DNA of 15,428 nt from Bacillota bacterium. Lineage in GTDB: Bacteria > Bacillota > Clostridia > Tissierellales > Sedimentibacteraceae. The stretch spans positions 1-15,428 of the forward strand of contig JAFACY010000006.1 of the NCBI GenBank assembly GCA_023425285.1, given 5' to 3'. The notes beneath the pieces were generated by a model that saw only the letters and a list, made by a program, of their open reading frames with translations, searched no databases and was not told the DNA's origin. The position numbers and the translations under genes are program-made. Shown here one piece after another: positions 8,270 through 15,428 of the stretch (position 1 is its first letter; every line of letters starts with the position of its first letter).

Positions 8270-8863
8270 TTACATTTCTTTTTTTATGCTGAATCCATTA
8301 TACAGCAAGTTAAATATAATGTCATCATCCTTAAGTATATAATTCTTTTCCTGCATTCTTAGCTTGAAATATTCACCCAAAGTCCCGACCACGGAACATG
8401 CAATCACAGTTGAAGGAATCTCCTTCGTTACAACTCCCTCAGCCTTGCCCTGGTCAATTATATTTACAATGATTTTATTCATATCCGCAACATATTCAAA
8501 CAATGTTTTCAAAATTTTTTCCGATATGATATTTTTATAAGCCATTATATAGTCAACCGGATTTTTTTCAAAGTCCTCTTCAATATCAGTCTGCTTTCCG
8601 TTAAACAGCAATACAAGCTTATCTTTAAATGAAATATCCATCTCGCTTGTTTCTTTTATGCGATCACGAATGGATTTAACACATTCCACGCAGGCTTCAT
8701 CAAAAATTTCCTGCTTGCTGCTGAAATATTCGTACAAGGTTCCTTTTCCCACACCTGCTTTTAATGCTATGTCTTCCATTTTAATTTTATGAAATCCGTT
8801 TTCTTTAAACAGTAATCTTGCTGAATCCAAAATTTCATTTCGCTTGATATTTTTTTCATCCAT
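8270..8863 (-). CDS. TetR/AcrR-family transcriptional regulator of the efflux operon
   Basis: This 197-residue protein has a classic TetR N-terminus: helix 1 ILDSARLLFKENGF (11-24), then the helix-turn-helix MEDIALKAGVGKGTLYEYF (29-47), followed by a variable helical ligand and dimer domain. The recognition helix covers about residues 38-46. Its ATG shares one base with the pump's stop codon (TAATG at 8865-8861), with GGAG at 8872-8875 inside the pump gene, so translation is probably coupled. Unlike most acrR-type repressors, which are divergent or first, it lies third of four genes. It probably represses the operon, and hence itself, through the palindrome at 13066-13079. The ligand is unknown, possibly a pump substrate. 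Confidence 0.92.
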   Translation of the reverse strand: MDEKNIKRNEILDSARLLFKENGFHKIKMEDIALKAGVGKGTLYEYFSSKQEIFDEACVECVKSIRDRIKETSEMDISFKDKLVLLFNGKQTDIEEDFEKNPVDYIMAYKNIISEKILKTLFEYVADMNKIIVNIIDQGKAEGVVTKEIPSTVIACSVVGTLGEYFKLRMQEKNYILKDDDIIFNLLYNGFSIKKEM

Positions 8864-11800
8864 TATATATTCTCCGGCGCAATTTTATTTTGTTTTGTGA
8901 ATTTTCTTTTAAAGAAATCCGCAATGTCATCAAATATAGTATACATGACGGGAACTAAAACCAGCGTTAAAGCAGTTGAAAGTGCCAGACCACCTATTAC
9001 AACAACTCCCATTGACTGTGTCAGCTCAGCACCCTCTCCTATGCCCAATGCCATGGGTACCAGCCCCAATATGGTAGTCAGAGCAGTCATCATAATCGGT
9101 CGTATCCTTATAGGTCCTGCCTTCATAATAGCCGATGTTCTGTCTTCTCCCTTATTTCTTCTGTTATTGATATAATCAACCAATACTATAGCGTTGTTAA
9201 CAACTATACCAACCAATATTATCATTCCTATTATTCCTATTACATTCAGGTGCAAGCCTGTTACAAACAATCCTATAAAACCTCCCGATAATGCAAGCGG
9301 AACAGAAAACATAATTGACAGCGGCTGCAGAAGTGATTCAAACTGAGCAGCTATTATCATATAAACCAATACTATGGCAACAAGCATAACCATTCCCAAA
9401 TCAGTAAATGTTTCTGCGATTTGTTCTGTTTCACCACCGAATGTGTAGCTGTAGCCATAAGGCATATCATATGCCTTGAGAAGATTTTCTATTTCCGTAG
9501 AAACCGTCTGGACATCTCTTCCAACCACGCTGCCGGTCACCGTCAGGACTCTCGTCTGGTTTTCTCTCATTATGCTTACAGGTCCCTTTTCAACTCTTAT
9601 GTCGGCAATTTCAGACAAGGGAACATTACTTCCCATAGGTGTAGGTATAGGCATCATCTCAAGCAGTGACATACTTTCTCCATACATGCTGTCACCTTTG
9701 ATTACAACATCCAGTTCATTGCCGTTAATCTTAAATTTAGTTACATTTGATCCGGATAATGAATTTTTAACCGCAGTACCAACCTGTGCCGTAGAAAGAC
9801 CGTACTGAGACGCAATACCTCTGTCCAAAACAATTTGCACCTGAGGAATACCGTCTTCATAGCTTGTAGAAACTTCTCTTGTACCTTCAACCTTTTCCAC
9901 TAAAGATTTAAAGTCGCTTCCGACACTTTTAAGAGTTTCTATATCATCACCCTTAATGCTTATGCTTATGGCTCCGGAGCTCATACTCATCATCATCATG
10001 GATGATTCGGACACGCTTATTTCCGCACCCGGAATATCCTTGACAATTTTTCTTATTTCATCGCTTATTTCTTTGACATTTCTGTCTCTTTCATTGAGAT
10101 CGCTCAATATTACGTTCATAGAGCCAGTACTGCCTCCGCCTCCTATGCTCATAATGCCTCCGCCTCCGGCTGAAGTAAACACGGAGGTTATTTCAGGTAT
10201 TTCTTTAATTGCTTCATTAACCTCTTTCAAAACACTGTCCACATCTCCGGCTTTAGAGCCTGCCGGAAGACTGACACTTACATTAATCATGCCCTCATCG
10301 GTTGCGGGGAAAAATTCAGCTCCTACAGATGCAACCATCACTATGCTTACCACGAACAAGGCAAAGCTGACTGCCAATGTTATGAATCTGTGATTCAGGC
10401 TGAATTTAAGTATTCTTTTATAGAACACCACCAAAAATCCATGCTTTTGCTCCTGAAGCTCTTCCGACTCTAAGTTTTTTACGGATATGAGCTTTGAGGA
10501 CAGCATGGGAACCAGCGTCAGTGCAATAAGCAGAGAGCTGAACAGTGCAATAACTATCGACAATGCAAAATCCTTGAAAATAGTTGCTGCCAATCCTCCC
10601 GTAAACACTATGGGTATAAACACCGCAACAGTTGTAAGGGTTGAAGCCGTAACAGCCATTGCCACTTCATTTGCACCATCCACAGATGCCGTAATTCTGT
10701 CAACTCCCAGACTCCTGTTTCTGTATATATTTTCAAGAACAACGATGGAATTATCAACCAGCATACCTATGCCGAGAGCAAGACCGCCTATCGTCATCAT
10801 ATTCAACGTTATATCTGTAAAATACAAAATAACAAATGTTGTAATTATTGATATAGGAATTGAAAGAGCTATAACCAATGTTGTTTTAAAACTCCTCAGG
10901 AATATCAGCAGTATGATTACAGCTAATATACCGCCCTGCAATGCCGTATTTGTAAGATTTTTTATCGCAAAGTTTATATACTCCGCCTGATCGAAGACGT
11001 TTACTATGCTTATATCAGGGTATTCCTTTTTTATTTTTTCTATTTCCTTATTGACAAGCTTTGAAACATTGACCGTATTTCCGTCAGACTGCTTCATGAC
11101 AGATATCTGAACAACTTCCTTGCCGTCCAGTTTGGTTATGGATGATTGCTCCTTATTTGCTATCTTCACATCAGATATATCTGACAAACGAACAGTTCCG
11201 CCTCTGGTTAACGGAATGCTCAGATTTTTTATTTCATCCAATGATTTAAATTCTCCCACGGTTCTCACCGTCAGCTCATTGCTTCCTTTCTTTACAGAAC
11301 CGCCGGGAAGATTTATATTTGCAGCCTGAAGCATCTGGGCTACATAAGAGGAGCTGAGATTATATCCCTTAAGCTCTTCCTCTTTCAGCATTATCTCGAC
11401 TTCCTGAGTCAGTCCTCCAGACACATTGGCCGAAGCTGTTCCCTCTATACGTTCAAGTCGGGGAGAAATAACATCCTCTGCAATTTTCTGTGTCGTGTGT
11501 ATATCTCCCTTGCTGGAAACTGCCATCTGAATTATAGGCATTGCATTCGGATCAAGCTTGGCAACTATGGGAGAGGATGTACCCTCAGGCAAAAATCCTT
11601 CAATCATATCTATGTTTTCACGCAATTGAAGCATTATATCATCCATGTCCGTTCCAAATGCAAATTGCATAAGAAGTATTGAACTTCCTTCATTGGAATA
11701 TGACAGGATGCCTTCTATATTTTCAACCGTGGCCACGGTCTGCTCCATGGGCTTTGTAATCATATTTTCAATTTCTTCAGGTCCCGCACCTGAATAAGAT

Positions 11801-11943
11801 GTCTGTACCATTACGTAGGGCAGCTCCATCTGAGGAAGCAAATCAATCTGCAGCTTACTAAGCGACACCACACCCAATACAATAACGATCAGAATCATCA
11901 TTGTAATTGTAACGGGTTTTTTAACCGAAAATTTTGCAAACAT
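8863..11943 (-). CDS. RND-family multidrug efflux pump (AcrB/SwrC-like)
   Basis: This is a 1026-residue inner-membrane proton-driven transporter of the HAE1 type. Layout: helix 1 at about 11-30, first extracytoplasmic porter domain to about 325, helices 2-6, helix 7 at about 516-538, second porter domain to about 845, helices 8-12 to about 1000. Family marks include QIDLLPQMELP near the N-terminus, the helix 4 motif GMLVDNSIVVLEN with Asp397 (AcrB has an Asp-Asp pair at 407-408; here Asp-Asn) and VVNNAIVLVDYIN (about 914 on). The single Asp is common in Gram-positive relatives such as B. subtilis SwrC, as far as I recall. The second porter domain has glycine-rich stretches and a Met cluster (649-654). 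The gene starts 2 bases after the adaptor's stop with GGGGTGA upstream, and its stop overlaps the TetR start. Substrates cannot be read from the sequence. Confidence 0.95.
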   Translation of the reverse strand: MFAKFSVKKPVTITMMILIVIVLGVVSLSKLQIDLLPQMELPYVMVQTSYSGAGPEEIENMITKPMEQTVATVENIEGILSYSNEGSSILLMQFAFGTDMDDIMLQLRENIDMIEGFLPEGTSSPIVAKLDPNAMPIIQMAVSSKGDIHTTQKIAEDVISPRLERIEGTASANVSGGLTQEVEIMLKEEELKGYNLSSSYVAQMLQAANINLPGGSVKKGSNELTVRTVGEFKSLDEIKNLSIPLTRGGTVRLSDISDVKIANKEQSSITKLDGKEVVQISVMKQSDGNTVNVSKLVNKEIEKIKKEYPDISIVNVFDQAEYINFAIKNLTNTALQGGILAVIILLIFLRSFKTTLVIALSIPISIITTFVILYFTDITLNMMTIGGLALGIGMLVDNSIVVLENIYRNRSLGVDRITASVDGANEVAMAVTASTLTTVAVFIPIVFTGGLAATIFKDFALSIVIALFSSLLIALTLVPMLSSKLISVKNLESEELQEQKHGFLVVFYKRILKFSLNHRFITLAVSFALFVVSIVMVASVGAEFFPATDEGMINVSVSLPAGSKAGDVDSVLKEVNEAIKEIPEITSVFTSAGGGGIMSIGGGGSTGSMNVILSDLNERDRNVKEISDEIRKIVKDIPGAEISVSESSMMMMSMSSGAISISIKGDDIETLKSVGSDFKSLVEKVEGTREVSTSYEDGIPQVQIVLDRGIASQYGLSTAQVGTAVKNSLSGSNVTKFKINGNELDVVIKGDSMYGESMSLLEMMPIPTPMGSNVPLSEIADIRVEKGPVSIMRENQTRVLTVTGSVVGRDVQTVSTEIENLLKAYDMPYGYSYTFGGETEQIAETFTDLGMVMLVAIVLVYMIIAAQFESLLQPLSIMFSVPLALSGGFIGLFVTGLHLNVIGIIGMIILVGIVVNNAIVLVDYINNRRNKGEDRTSAIMKAGPIRIRPIMMTALTTILGLVPMALGIGEGAELTQSMGVVVIGGLALSTALTLVLVPVMYTIFDDIADFFKRKFTKQNKIAPENI

Positions 11944-11945
11944 GC

Positions 11946-13046
11946 TTACTCACCCCTTACAACCTTTACTTTGCTGCCATCCGTTATGTAATCCTGACCT
12001 TTCACTATTACCTTATCTCCTTCGGATAAGCCTGATTTAATTTCTATATATGTTCCGGTATCAAGTCCCGTAGTCACAACCTTTTCCGCAACCACATTTC
12101 CGTCTGTTACAAACACATATTTAATATCATCCTTTTCCTTAACAGCCTCGGTTTTAACCGCAAGAGCTTTTTCTATCCTGTCGGTATTCAAGTAAACCTT
12201 GGCAAACATACCCGGCTTGATTAAGCCGTCATTCTCCAAGACTATACTTACATTGTATAAATTAGTCACTATATCCGACGATGAACTGATGCTGTTTATA
12301 ACCGCTTCCTTTTTATATTCTGCCGCACTTATTTCAACTGTTACTGTATCACCCTTGCTTATTTTATTTATTAAATTTGCGGGTACGCCAAATTCCACTG
12401 TCACGCTGTCAGAATCAACAATGGTTATAGGCGGATTGCTTGAAGTGGCATATTCGCCCTCCACGATATTAACATTTGAAACAACACCGGATATGGGAGC
12501 TTTCACCTGTGCATTATCCAACATGGATGCTGCATTATCATAAGCAACTCTTGCCTGCTCCACACCCATTTTTGCTGCTTCCAGAGCTTCATCAGATGCC
12601 GCAAGCTTTGCCTGCTCATATTGAGTTTCCGGAATTGCACCTTCATCGTACAGCTTTTTAATCTTTTCAAAATTGTCCTTTGCACTTTGGATTTGAGTTT
12701 TATTTACATCGTATCCTGCCTTTGCCGCTTCGTATGCAGTGTATGCCTGATTAACCTGCTTGCTTATGTCGTTCTTATCCATAACAAACAGCACATCATC
12801 CTTCTGAACTCTGTCTCCTACTTTTACATTTATCTTCTCAACCTTTCCGGCCATCAAGGGAATAACAAATACATCCTTGTCTGCATACGCCTTGGCAGTC
12901 ATTATGTTTTCAATAAATAATTCCATTGGTTTTAAAGTTTCAATTTCAACAGCAGTGTAGACTTCTTCCTCGATTATTTCTGCATTTTGACTACAGCCTG
13001 TTAATAAAATGGTGATAATTAATAATAATGTCAAAAATTTCTTCAA
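11946..13046 (-). CDS. RND efflux adaptor (membrane fusion) lipoprotein, HlyD/AcrA-like
   Basis: This 366-residue adaptor joins the pump to its outer partner. The signal peptide ends in the lipobox LLTGC, so Cys18 should be lipidated. Then come the first half-lipoyl segment (about 58-92), an alpha-helical coiled-coil hairpin (about 95-178), the second lipoyl half starting KAPISGVV, a beta-barrel (about 217-290) and the membrane-proximal domain. AcrA docks to TolC through an Arg-Leu-Ser motif at the hairpin tip; here the aligned positions are Lys128, Leu132 and Pro139 (KLYDEGAIPE). The gene begins with TTG (13046-13044) behind a strong AGGAGG at 13052-13057 with 5-base spacing; no upstream ATG fits. 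It is first in the operon, 2 bases before the pump gene. Confidence 0.93.
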   Translation of the reverse strand: MKKFLTLLLIITILLTGCSQNAEIIEEEVYTAVEIETLKPMELFIENIMTAKAYADKDVFVIPLMAGKVEKINVKVGDRVQKDDVLFVMDKNDISKQVNQAYTAYEAAKAGYDVNKTQIQSAKDNFEKIKKLYDEGAIPETQYEQAKLAASDEALEAAKMGVEQARVAYDNAASMLDNAQVKAPISGVVSNVNIVEGEYATSSNPPITIVDSDSVTVEFGVPANLINKISKGDTVTVEISAAEYKKEAVINSISSSSDIVTNLYNVSIVLENDGLIKPGMFAKVYLNTDRIEKALAVKTEAVKEKDDIKYVFVTDGNVVAEKVVTTGLDTGTYIEIKSGLSEGDKVIVKGQDYITDGSKVKVVRGE

Positions 13047-13065
13047 CGTTTCCTCCTGTTTTTCG

Positions 13066-13079
13066 ACCGACCGGTCAGT
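13066..13079. promoter_or_regulatory. TetR-type operator at the efflux operon promoter
   Basis: ACCGACCGGTCAGT is a 14-bp palindrome with six of seven pairs matching, very like the GACCGGTC-centred sites of TetR/AcrR-family repressors. It starts 9 bases after the -10 box, at about +3 to +16, and ends before the ribosome site. A protein bound here would block transcription of all four genes. The operon's own TetR protein is the natural candidate; binding is inferred. Confidence 0.8.
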
Positions 13080-13088
13080 ATCGGACTA

Positions 13089-13117
13089 ATTCTATCACTA
13101 TTATTTTATATAGTCAA
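13089..13117 (-). promoter_or_regulatory. Strong sigma-A promoter of the efflux operon
   Basis: On the minus strand, TTGACT (13117-13112) and TAGAAT (13094-13089) are exactly 17 bases apart, and TG one base before TAGAAT gives an extended -10 box. The start point is about 13082, so the leader is short (about 36 bases) and carries the TetR-type palindrome. Confidence 0.82.
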
Positions 13118-13133
13118 TCCAACTATATGATAT

Positions 13134-13177
13134 TTTAGGTAAAATTAAGATTAGCTTAAGATTAGAATTTGATTAAT
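13134..13177. repeat. 11-bp phased direct repeats upstream of the efflux promoter
   Basis: TTAAGATTAG occurs twice, at 13145-13154 and 13156-13165, one base apart. The core GATTA recurs a third time in the same 11-bp phase at 13171-13175, and TTTAGGTAAA at 13134-13143 is a weaker match in phase. The array lies about 28-60 bases upstream of the -35 box of the efflux promoter, on one face of the helix. Such tandem 10-11 bp repeats are typical of OmpR/PhoB-type response regulator sites; that role is inferred. Confidence 0.45.
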
Positions 13178-13179
13178 AA

Positions 13180-13233
13180 TTTAAAGAAAAAAGATTCCTC
13201 GCTTTGTCATTCTGAGCGCAAGCGAAGAATCTT
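13180..13233 (-). terminator. Palindromic repeat element, probable proS terminator
   Basis: AAGATTCCTCGCTT (13191-13204) and AAGCGAAGAATCTT (13220-13233) pair with one mismatch around a loop containing GTCATTCTGAGCGC. On the minus strand the hairpin lies 27 bases after the proS stop and runs into TTTTTTCTTTAAATT, so it can act as an intrinsic terminator. The text 'GTCATTCTGAGCG..AGCGAAGAATC' also resembles short dispersed palindromes that I recall from many bacterial genomes, so it may be a repeat copy that has taken on this role. Confidence 0.65.
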
Positions 13234-13260
13234 ATCATCTATTCATTTGCCAACCAATCT

Positions 13261-14706
13261 TTAATACGCTCTTGCCGCGTAAATCATGTGTTTTGCTTCT
13301 TTGCCGCAGATATGGCATTTGCAGCCTAAGTCTTCCTGCTCAAAAGGAATACATCTGATAGTTGCACCTGTTTCTTCCTTCAGCTTATCCTCGCATTCTC
13401 TTTCCCCGCACCACATCATTTTTGCAAATCCCGGACGACCGGAAATTTCTTCTTTGTATTTATCATAATTCTCAACCACATATGTGTTTGCTTCCCTGTG
13501 AGCCTTTGCTTTTTCAAACATATCATTTTGCATGGTGTCGAGCATTTGTGAAATTGTATCGCCTATGTTGTCAAGAGATATAATTTCTTTTTCCAGTCTG
13601 TCTCTTCTTACGGCAACAGCCTGATTGTTTTCTATATCTCTCGGTCCTATTTCAATACGGACAGGATAGCCCTTCATTTCGTATTGATTGAACTTCCATC
13701 CCGGTGAGTTTTCTGTGTTGTCATCAAGCTCAACTCTTATGCCTTTAGCCTTAAGCGAGTCAAACAGCTCATTGGCTTTTTCCAGAACACCTTCCTTGTG
13801 CTGTGCCACAGGTATGATGACAACCTGGACAGGTGCCATTCTCGGAGGAAGCACAAGCCCTCTGTTATCCGAATGCACCATTATGAGACCGCCTATCAGT
13901 CTCGTTGAAATACCCCATGAAGTATGGTACGGATATTGCTCCTGACCGTTTCTCCCCTGGAATTTAATTTCAAACGCCTTGGTAAAATGCTGACCTAAGT
14001 TATGGGATGTACCTGCCTGCAGAGCCTGACCATCATGCATCAGAGCCTCCATCGTATAGGTTGAATACGCTCCCGCAAATTTTTCCTTTTCACTCTTTTG
14101 TCCCACAACAACAGGCATTGCCATCAGGTCCTCGGCCACCTGTCTGTAGATGTCCAGCATCTGCAGTGTTTCCTGCTGTGCTTCTTCTTCCGTTTCGTGA
14201 AGAGTATGCCCTTCCTGCCATAAAAATTCCGATGTTCTCAAAAACGGTCTCGTCGCTTTTTCCCATCTCACGACGCTGCACCACTGATTGTACAGGTAAG
14301 GCAGATCTCTATATGAGTTCAGCCACTTTGCGTACATATGACATATAATCGTCTCGGAGGTAGGTCTTACAACCAGTCTTTCTCCCAGCTCCTGACTTCC
14401 GCCGTGCGTAACCCACGCAACCTCCGGAGCAAAGCCTTCAACGTGCTCCTTTTCCTTATTCAATAAGCTTTCAGGAATCAAAAGCGGAAAATACATGTTC
14501 TTATGTCCGGTTGCCTTGAATTTTTCATCTGCAAATTCCTGTATTTTTTCCCACAGTGCATAGCCGTAAGGTCTTATAACCATAAATCCCTTTACCGGCG
14601 AATAATCAACCAATTCATTTTTCAATATTACATCCGTATACCATCTGCTGAAGTCCTCTTCCATAGGTGTTATTTCTTTTACGAAATCTTTTTCTTTCTT
14701 AGCCAT
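13261..14706 (-). CDS. proS: Prolyl-tRNA synthetase, archaeal/eukaryotic-like type with C-terminal zinc domain
   Basis: This 481-residue cytoplasmic class II synthetase charges tRNA-Pro with proline. Catalytic-domain marks are RPTSETIICHMYAKW, motif 2 in VVRWEKATRPFLRTSEFLWQE, the proline-site loop GTSHNLGQHFTKAF and motif 3 in STRLIGGLIMVHSDNRGLVLPP. An anticodon-binding domain follows (about 280-395), then a C-terminal zinc-type domain with Cys433, Cys438, Cys464 and Cys467 (Cys462 nearby) and a C-terminal Tyr, as in archaeal-type enzymes. The length fits that group (about 480). It lacks the editing insertion of E. coli-type ProRS (about 570 residues). The ATG at 14706 lies behind GGGAG in TTAAGGGAGAG. 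It is controlled by the T-box leader immediately upstream and appears to be a single-gene unit. Confidence 0.97.
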   Translation of the reverse strand: MAKKEKDFVKEITPMEEDFSRWYTDVILKNELVDYSPVKGFMVIRPYGYALWEKIQEFADEKFKATGHKNMYFPLLIPESLLNKEKEHVEGFAPEVAWVTHGGSQELGERLVVRPTSETIICHMYAKWLNSYRDLPYLYNQWCSVVRWEKATRPFLRTSEFLWQEGHTLHETEEEAQQETLQMLDIYRQVAEDLMAMPVVVGQKSEKEKFAGAYSTYTMEALMHDGQALQAGTSHNLGQHFTKAFEIKFQGRNGQEQYPYHTSWGISTRLIGGLIMVHSDNRGLVLPPRMAPVQVVIIPVAQHKEGVLEKANELFDSLKAKGIRVELDDNTENSPGWKFNQYEMKGYPVRIEIGPRDIENNQAVAVRRDRLEKEIISLDNIGDTISQMLDTMQNDMFEKAKAHREANTYVVENYDKYKEEISGRPGFAKMMWCGERECEDKLKEETGATIRCIPFEQEDLGCKCHICGKEAKHMIYAARAY

Positions 14707-14720
14707 AATATCTCTCCCTT

Positions 14721-14752
14721 AAAAAAATAAACCGCCTCCATATTAGAGGCGG
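14721..14752 (-). terminator. Regulated terminator of the proS T-box
   Basis: CCGCCTC and GAGGCGG form a perfect 7-bp stem (14752-14746 with 14738-14732) with a 7-base loop, followed on the minus strand by TTTATTTTTTT. It lies 15 bases before the proS start and is the default OFF structure opposed by the T-box antiterminator. Confidence 0.92.
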
Positions 14753-14912
14753 ATTTCCGCGGTACCACTCTACTTACTGCAATGCAGCATCTCATTTCGG
14801 TAAAAACTCAAAGACGGGTTCTTTACACAGCGGGACAAAAGCTCTCACCTGTCGCTTTCTCTCTTGGGACCTTGCATAAATACTATTTCTTATCACAGTT
14901 TATATTAAATTT
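14721..14912 (-). ncRNA. T-box leader (proline-responsive) of proS
   Basis: The roughly 190-base leader carries the conserved T-box sequence GTGGTACCGCGG (minus strand, 14768-14757), which binds the CCA end of uncharged tRNA. Upstream are the AGAGA-type motif (in CCAAGAGAGAAAGC) and a GGTG loop of Stem I. By analogy with the glyQS leader, the specifier in GAACCCGTCTTTGAG is CCC (14818-14816), a proline codon that fits the downstream gene. TAGAG (14772-14768) can pair with CTCTA (14748-14744) in the terminator's 5' arm, giving the antiterminator. Uncharged tRNA-Pro would thus switch on proS. The class is certain; the exact specifier register is read by hand. Confidence 0.93.
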
Positions 14913-14918
14913 ATATAT

Positions 14919-14946
14919 ATTATATTATTAATTTCTGTTTTGTCAA
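14919..14946 (-). promoter_or_regulatory. Strong promoter of the proS T-box transcript
   Basis: A consensus TTGACA (14946-14941) and consensus TATAAT (14924-14919) on the minus strand are 16 bases apart. Transcription would begin near 14912, at the start of the T-box leader. Such a strong promoter is expected when control is by attenuation. Confidence 0.85.
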
Positions 14947-14995
14947 CTGTTCTGACTAAAAATAATAATACTGTTAAAAAAAACCAAATAACAGT
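14946..14995. repeat. ACTGTT/AACAGT repeats in the divergent proS / HD-type intergenic region
   Basis: ACTGTTA (14970-14976) and TAACAGT (14989-14995) form a perfect 7-bp inverted repeat with a 12-base A-rich centre. A further ACTGTT at 14946-14951 overlaps the -35 box of the proS promoter. The set lies between two divergent promoters and may bind a regulator; it has no terminator-like position for either gene. Function is inferred. Confidence 0.3.
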
Positions 14996-15015
14996 TTTAA
15001 TTTTACCGAAATTAT

Positions 15016-15023
15016 GGTATCAT
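15016..15023 (+). promoter_or_regulatory. Candidate extended -10 promoter of the right-edge gene
   Basis: TGGTATCAT, with TATCAT at 15018-15023 and TG one base before it, is a good extended -10 box. No convincing -35 box exists (TTTTAA at 14995-15000 is the nearest at 17 bases). Transcription would start near 15030, leaving only about 16 bases that carry the GGAG site. Confidence 0.35.
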
Positions 15024-15045
15024 ATGAATATAAAGGAGAACCGAT

Positions 15046-15428
15046 ATGTTTGTAGATAAAAATAATCTTGAACCCGGAATGATTTTAGCCGCAGACCTTA
15101 TCGTAAATGACGGTGAAAACAATGATGTGCTCCTTGTTCAGGGACAAGTCCTAAATCAATTTCATTTAAAAAAGCTTTCAACGTATAACTTCGACGGAGC
15201 CTTTGTAATTGGTGAAGCCTTTAATAATCTACGCCCTGAGCCGGAAATAGATAAAGAACTGGAATCAAAAGCATTATCGGAAATCAAAACTTTTTATAAC
15301 AAACTGGAAAACGATAACGGAAAGGTTACCGACAAATCAATTTCCATATTTTCAGATATAGTGGACGAATTAATAACAGAAATATTATATAAAAAAGAGC
15401 TCACAAATAATGTTATGATTTTCAGAAA
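15046..15428 (+). CDS. N-terminal part of a probable HD-GYP/HD-domain signalling protein
   Basis: There are 127 codons from ATG 15046, open at the right edge, with AAAGGAG (GGAG at 15035-15038) 7 bases before the start. The opening, LEPGMILAADLIVNDG, followed by LLVQGQVLNQFHLKKL and GAFVI, matches the short N-terminal region that precedes the HD-GYP domain in many clostridial c-di-GMP phosphodiesterases. These begin with 'L.pGM.la.dv' and then 'Ll..G..l....i..L....i..v.v'. Residues 70-120 look helical, as in the usual linker. The HD domain itself would lie beyond the window, so the catalytic assignment is unproven. It is divergent from proS. Confidence 0.6.
   Translation, partial: MFVDKNNLEPGMILAADLIVNDGENNDVLLVQGQVLNQFHLKKLSTYNFDGAFVIGEAFNNLRPEPEIDKELESKALSEIKTFYNKLENDNGKVTDKSISIFSDIVDELITEILYKKELTNNVMIFR

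Noticed and set aside
9956..10990. Long plus-strand open frames opposite the RND pump gene
   Set aside because: They are antisense shadows of a clearly conserved coding sequence, with low-complexity translations and no ribosome sites.
14970..14995. Terminator hairpin
   Set aside because: It lies between two divergent promoters with no gene ending nearby; the 12-base loop and weak stem fit a binding site better.

Overview
The window looks like chromosomal DNA of a low-GC Firmicute, most likely a Clostridia/Tissierellia-type anaerobe. The evidence is AT-rich intergenic DNA, strong AGGAGG-type ribosome binding sites, a T-box leader, an archaeal/eukaryotic-type prolyl-tRNA synthetase and a Gram-positive-style RND pump. 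The species cannot be fixed from this sequence. No rRNA, tRNA, CRISPR array, transposase or phage gene was seen.

Layout. (1) 1-1138, minus: the N-terminal 379 codons of an EF-G paralogue that runs off the left edge. (2) 1344-5369, plus: a 1341-residue membrane-anchored protein made of two tandem DUF445 modules, with its own promoter and a shared bidirectional terminator. (3) 5427-6785, minus: an 11-helix sodium:amino-acid symporter of the NSS/SNF family, with an unusual multi-hairpin leader. (4) 13046-7078, minus: a tight four-gene efflux operon in the order adaptor lipoprotein, RND pump, TetR-family regulator, TolC-family protein. It has a strong promoter, a TetR-type palindrome just downstream of the -10 box, an array of 11-bp phased repeats upstream and an intrinsic terminator at its end. 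(5) 14706-13261, minus: proS, preceded by a proline-type T-box leader and followed by a palindromic element that looks like a dispersed repeat and probably serves as its terminator. (6) 15046 to the right edge, plus: the start of a protein whose N-terminus resembles the region preceding HD-GYP domains.

How the genes work together. The clearest system is the efflux operon. The adaptor, pump and TolC-like protein would form a tripartite-type exporter. The TetR protein encoded inside the operon probably represses it through the promoter palindrome. The adaptor/TolC pair is odd for a presumed single-membrane cell: the TolC-like protein shows no obvious beta-barrel segments, and the adaptor's docking motif is altered. 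The other genes are separate transcription units. The least understood are the double-DUF445 protein and the leader upstream of the symporter.
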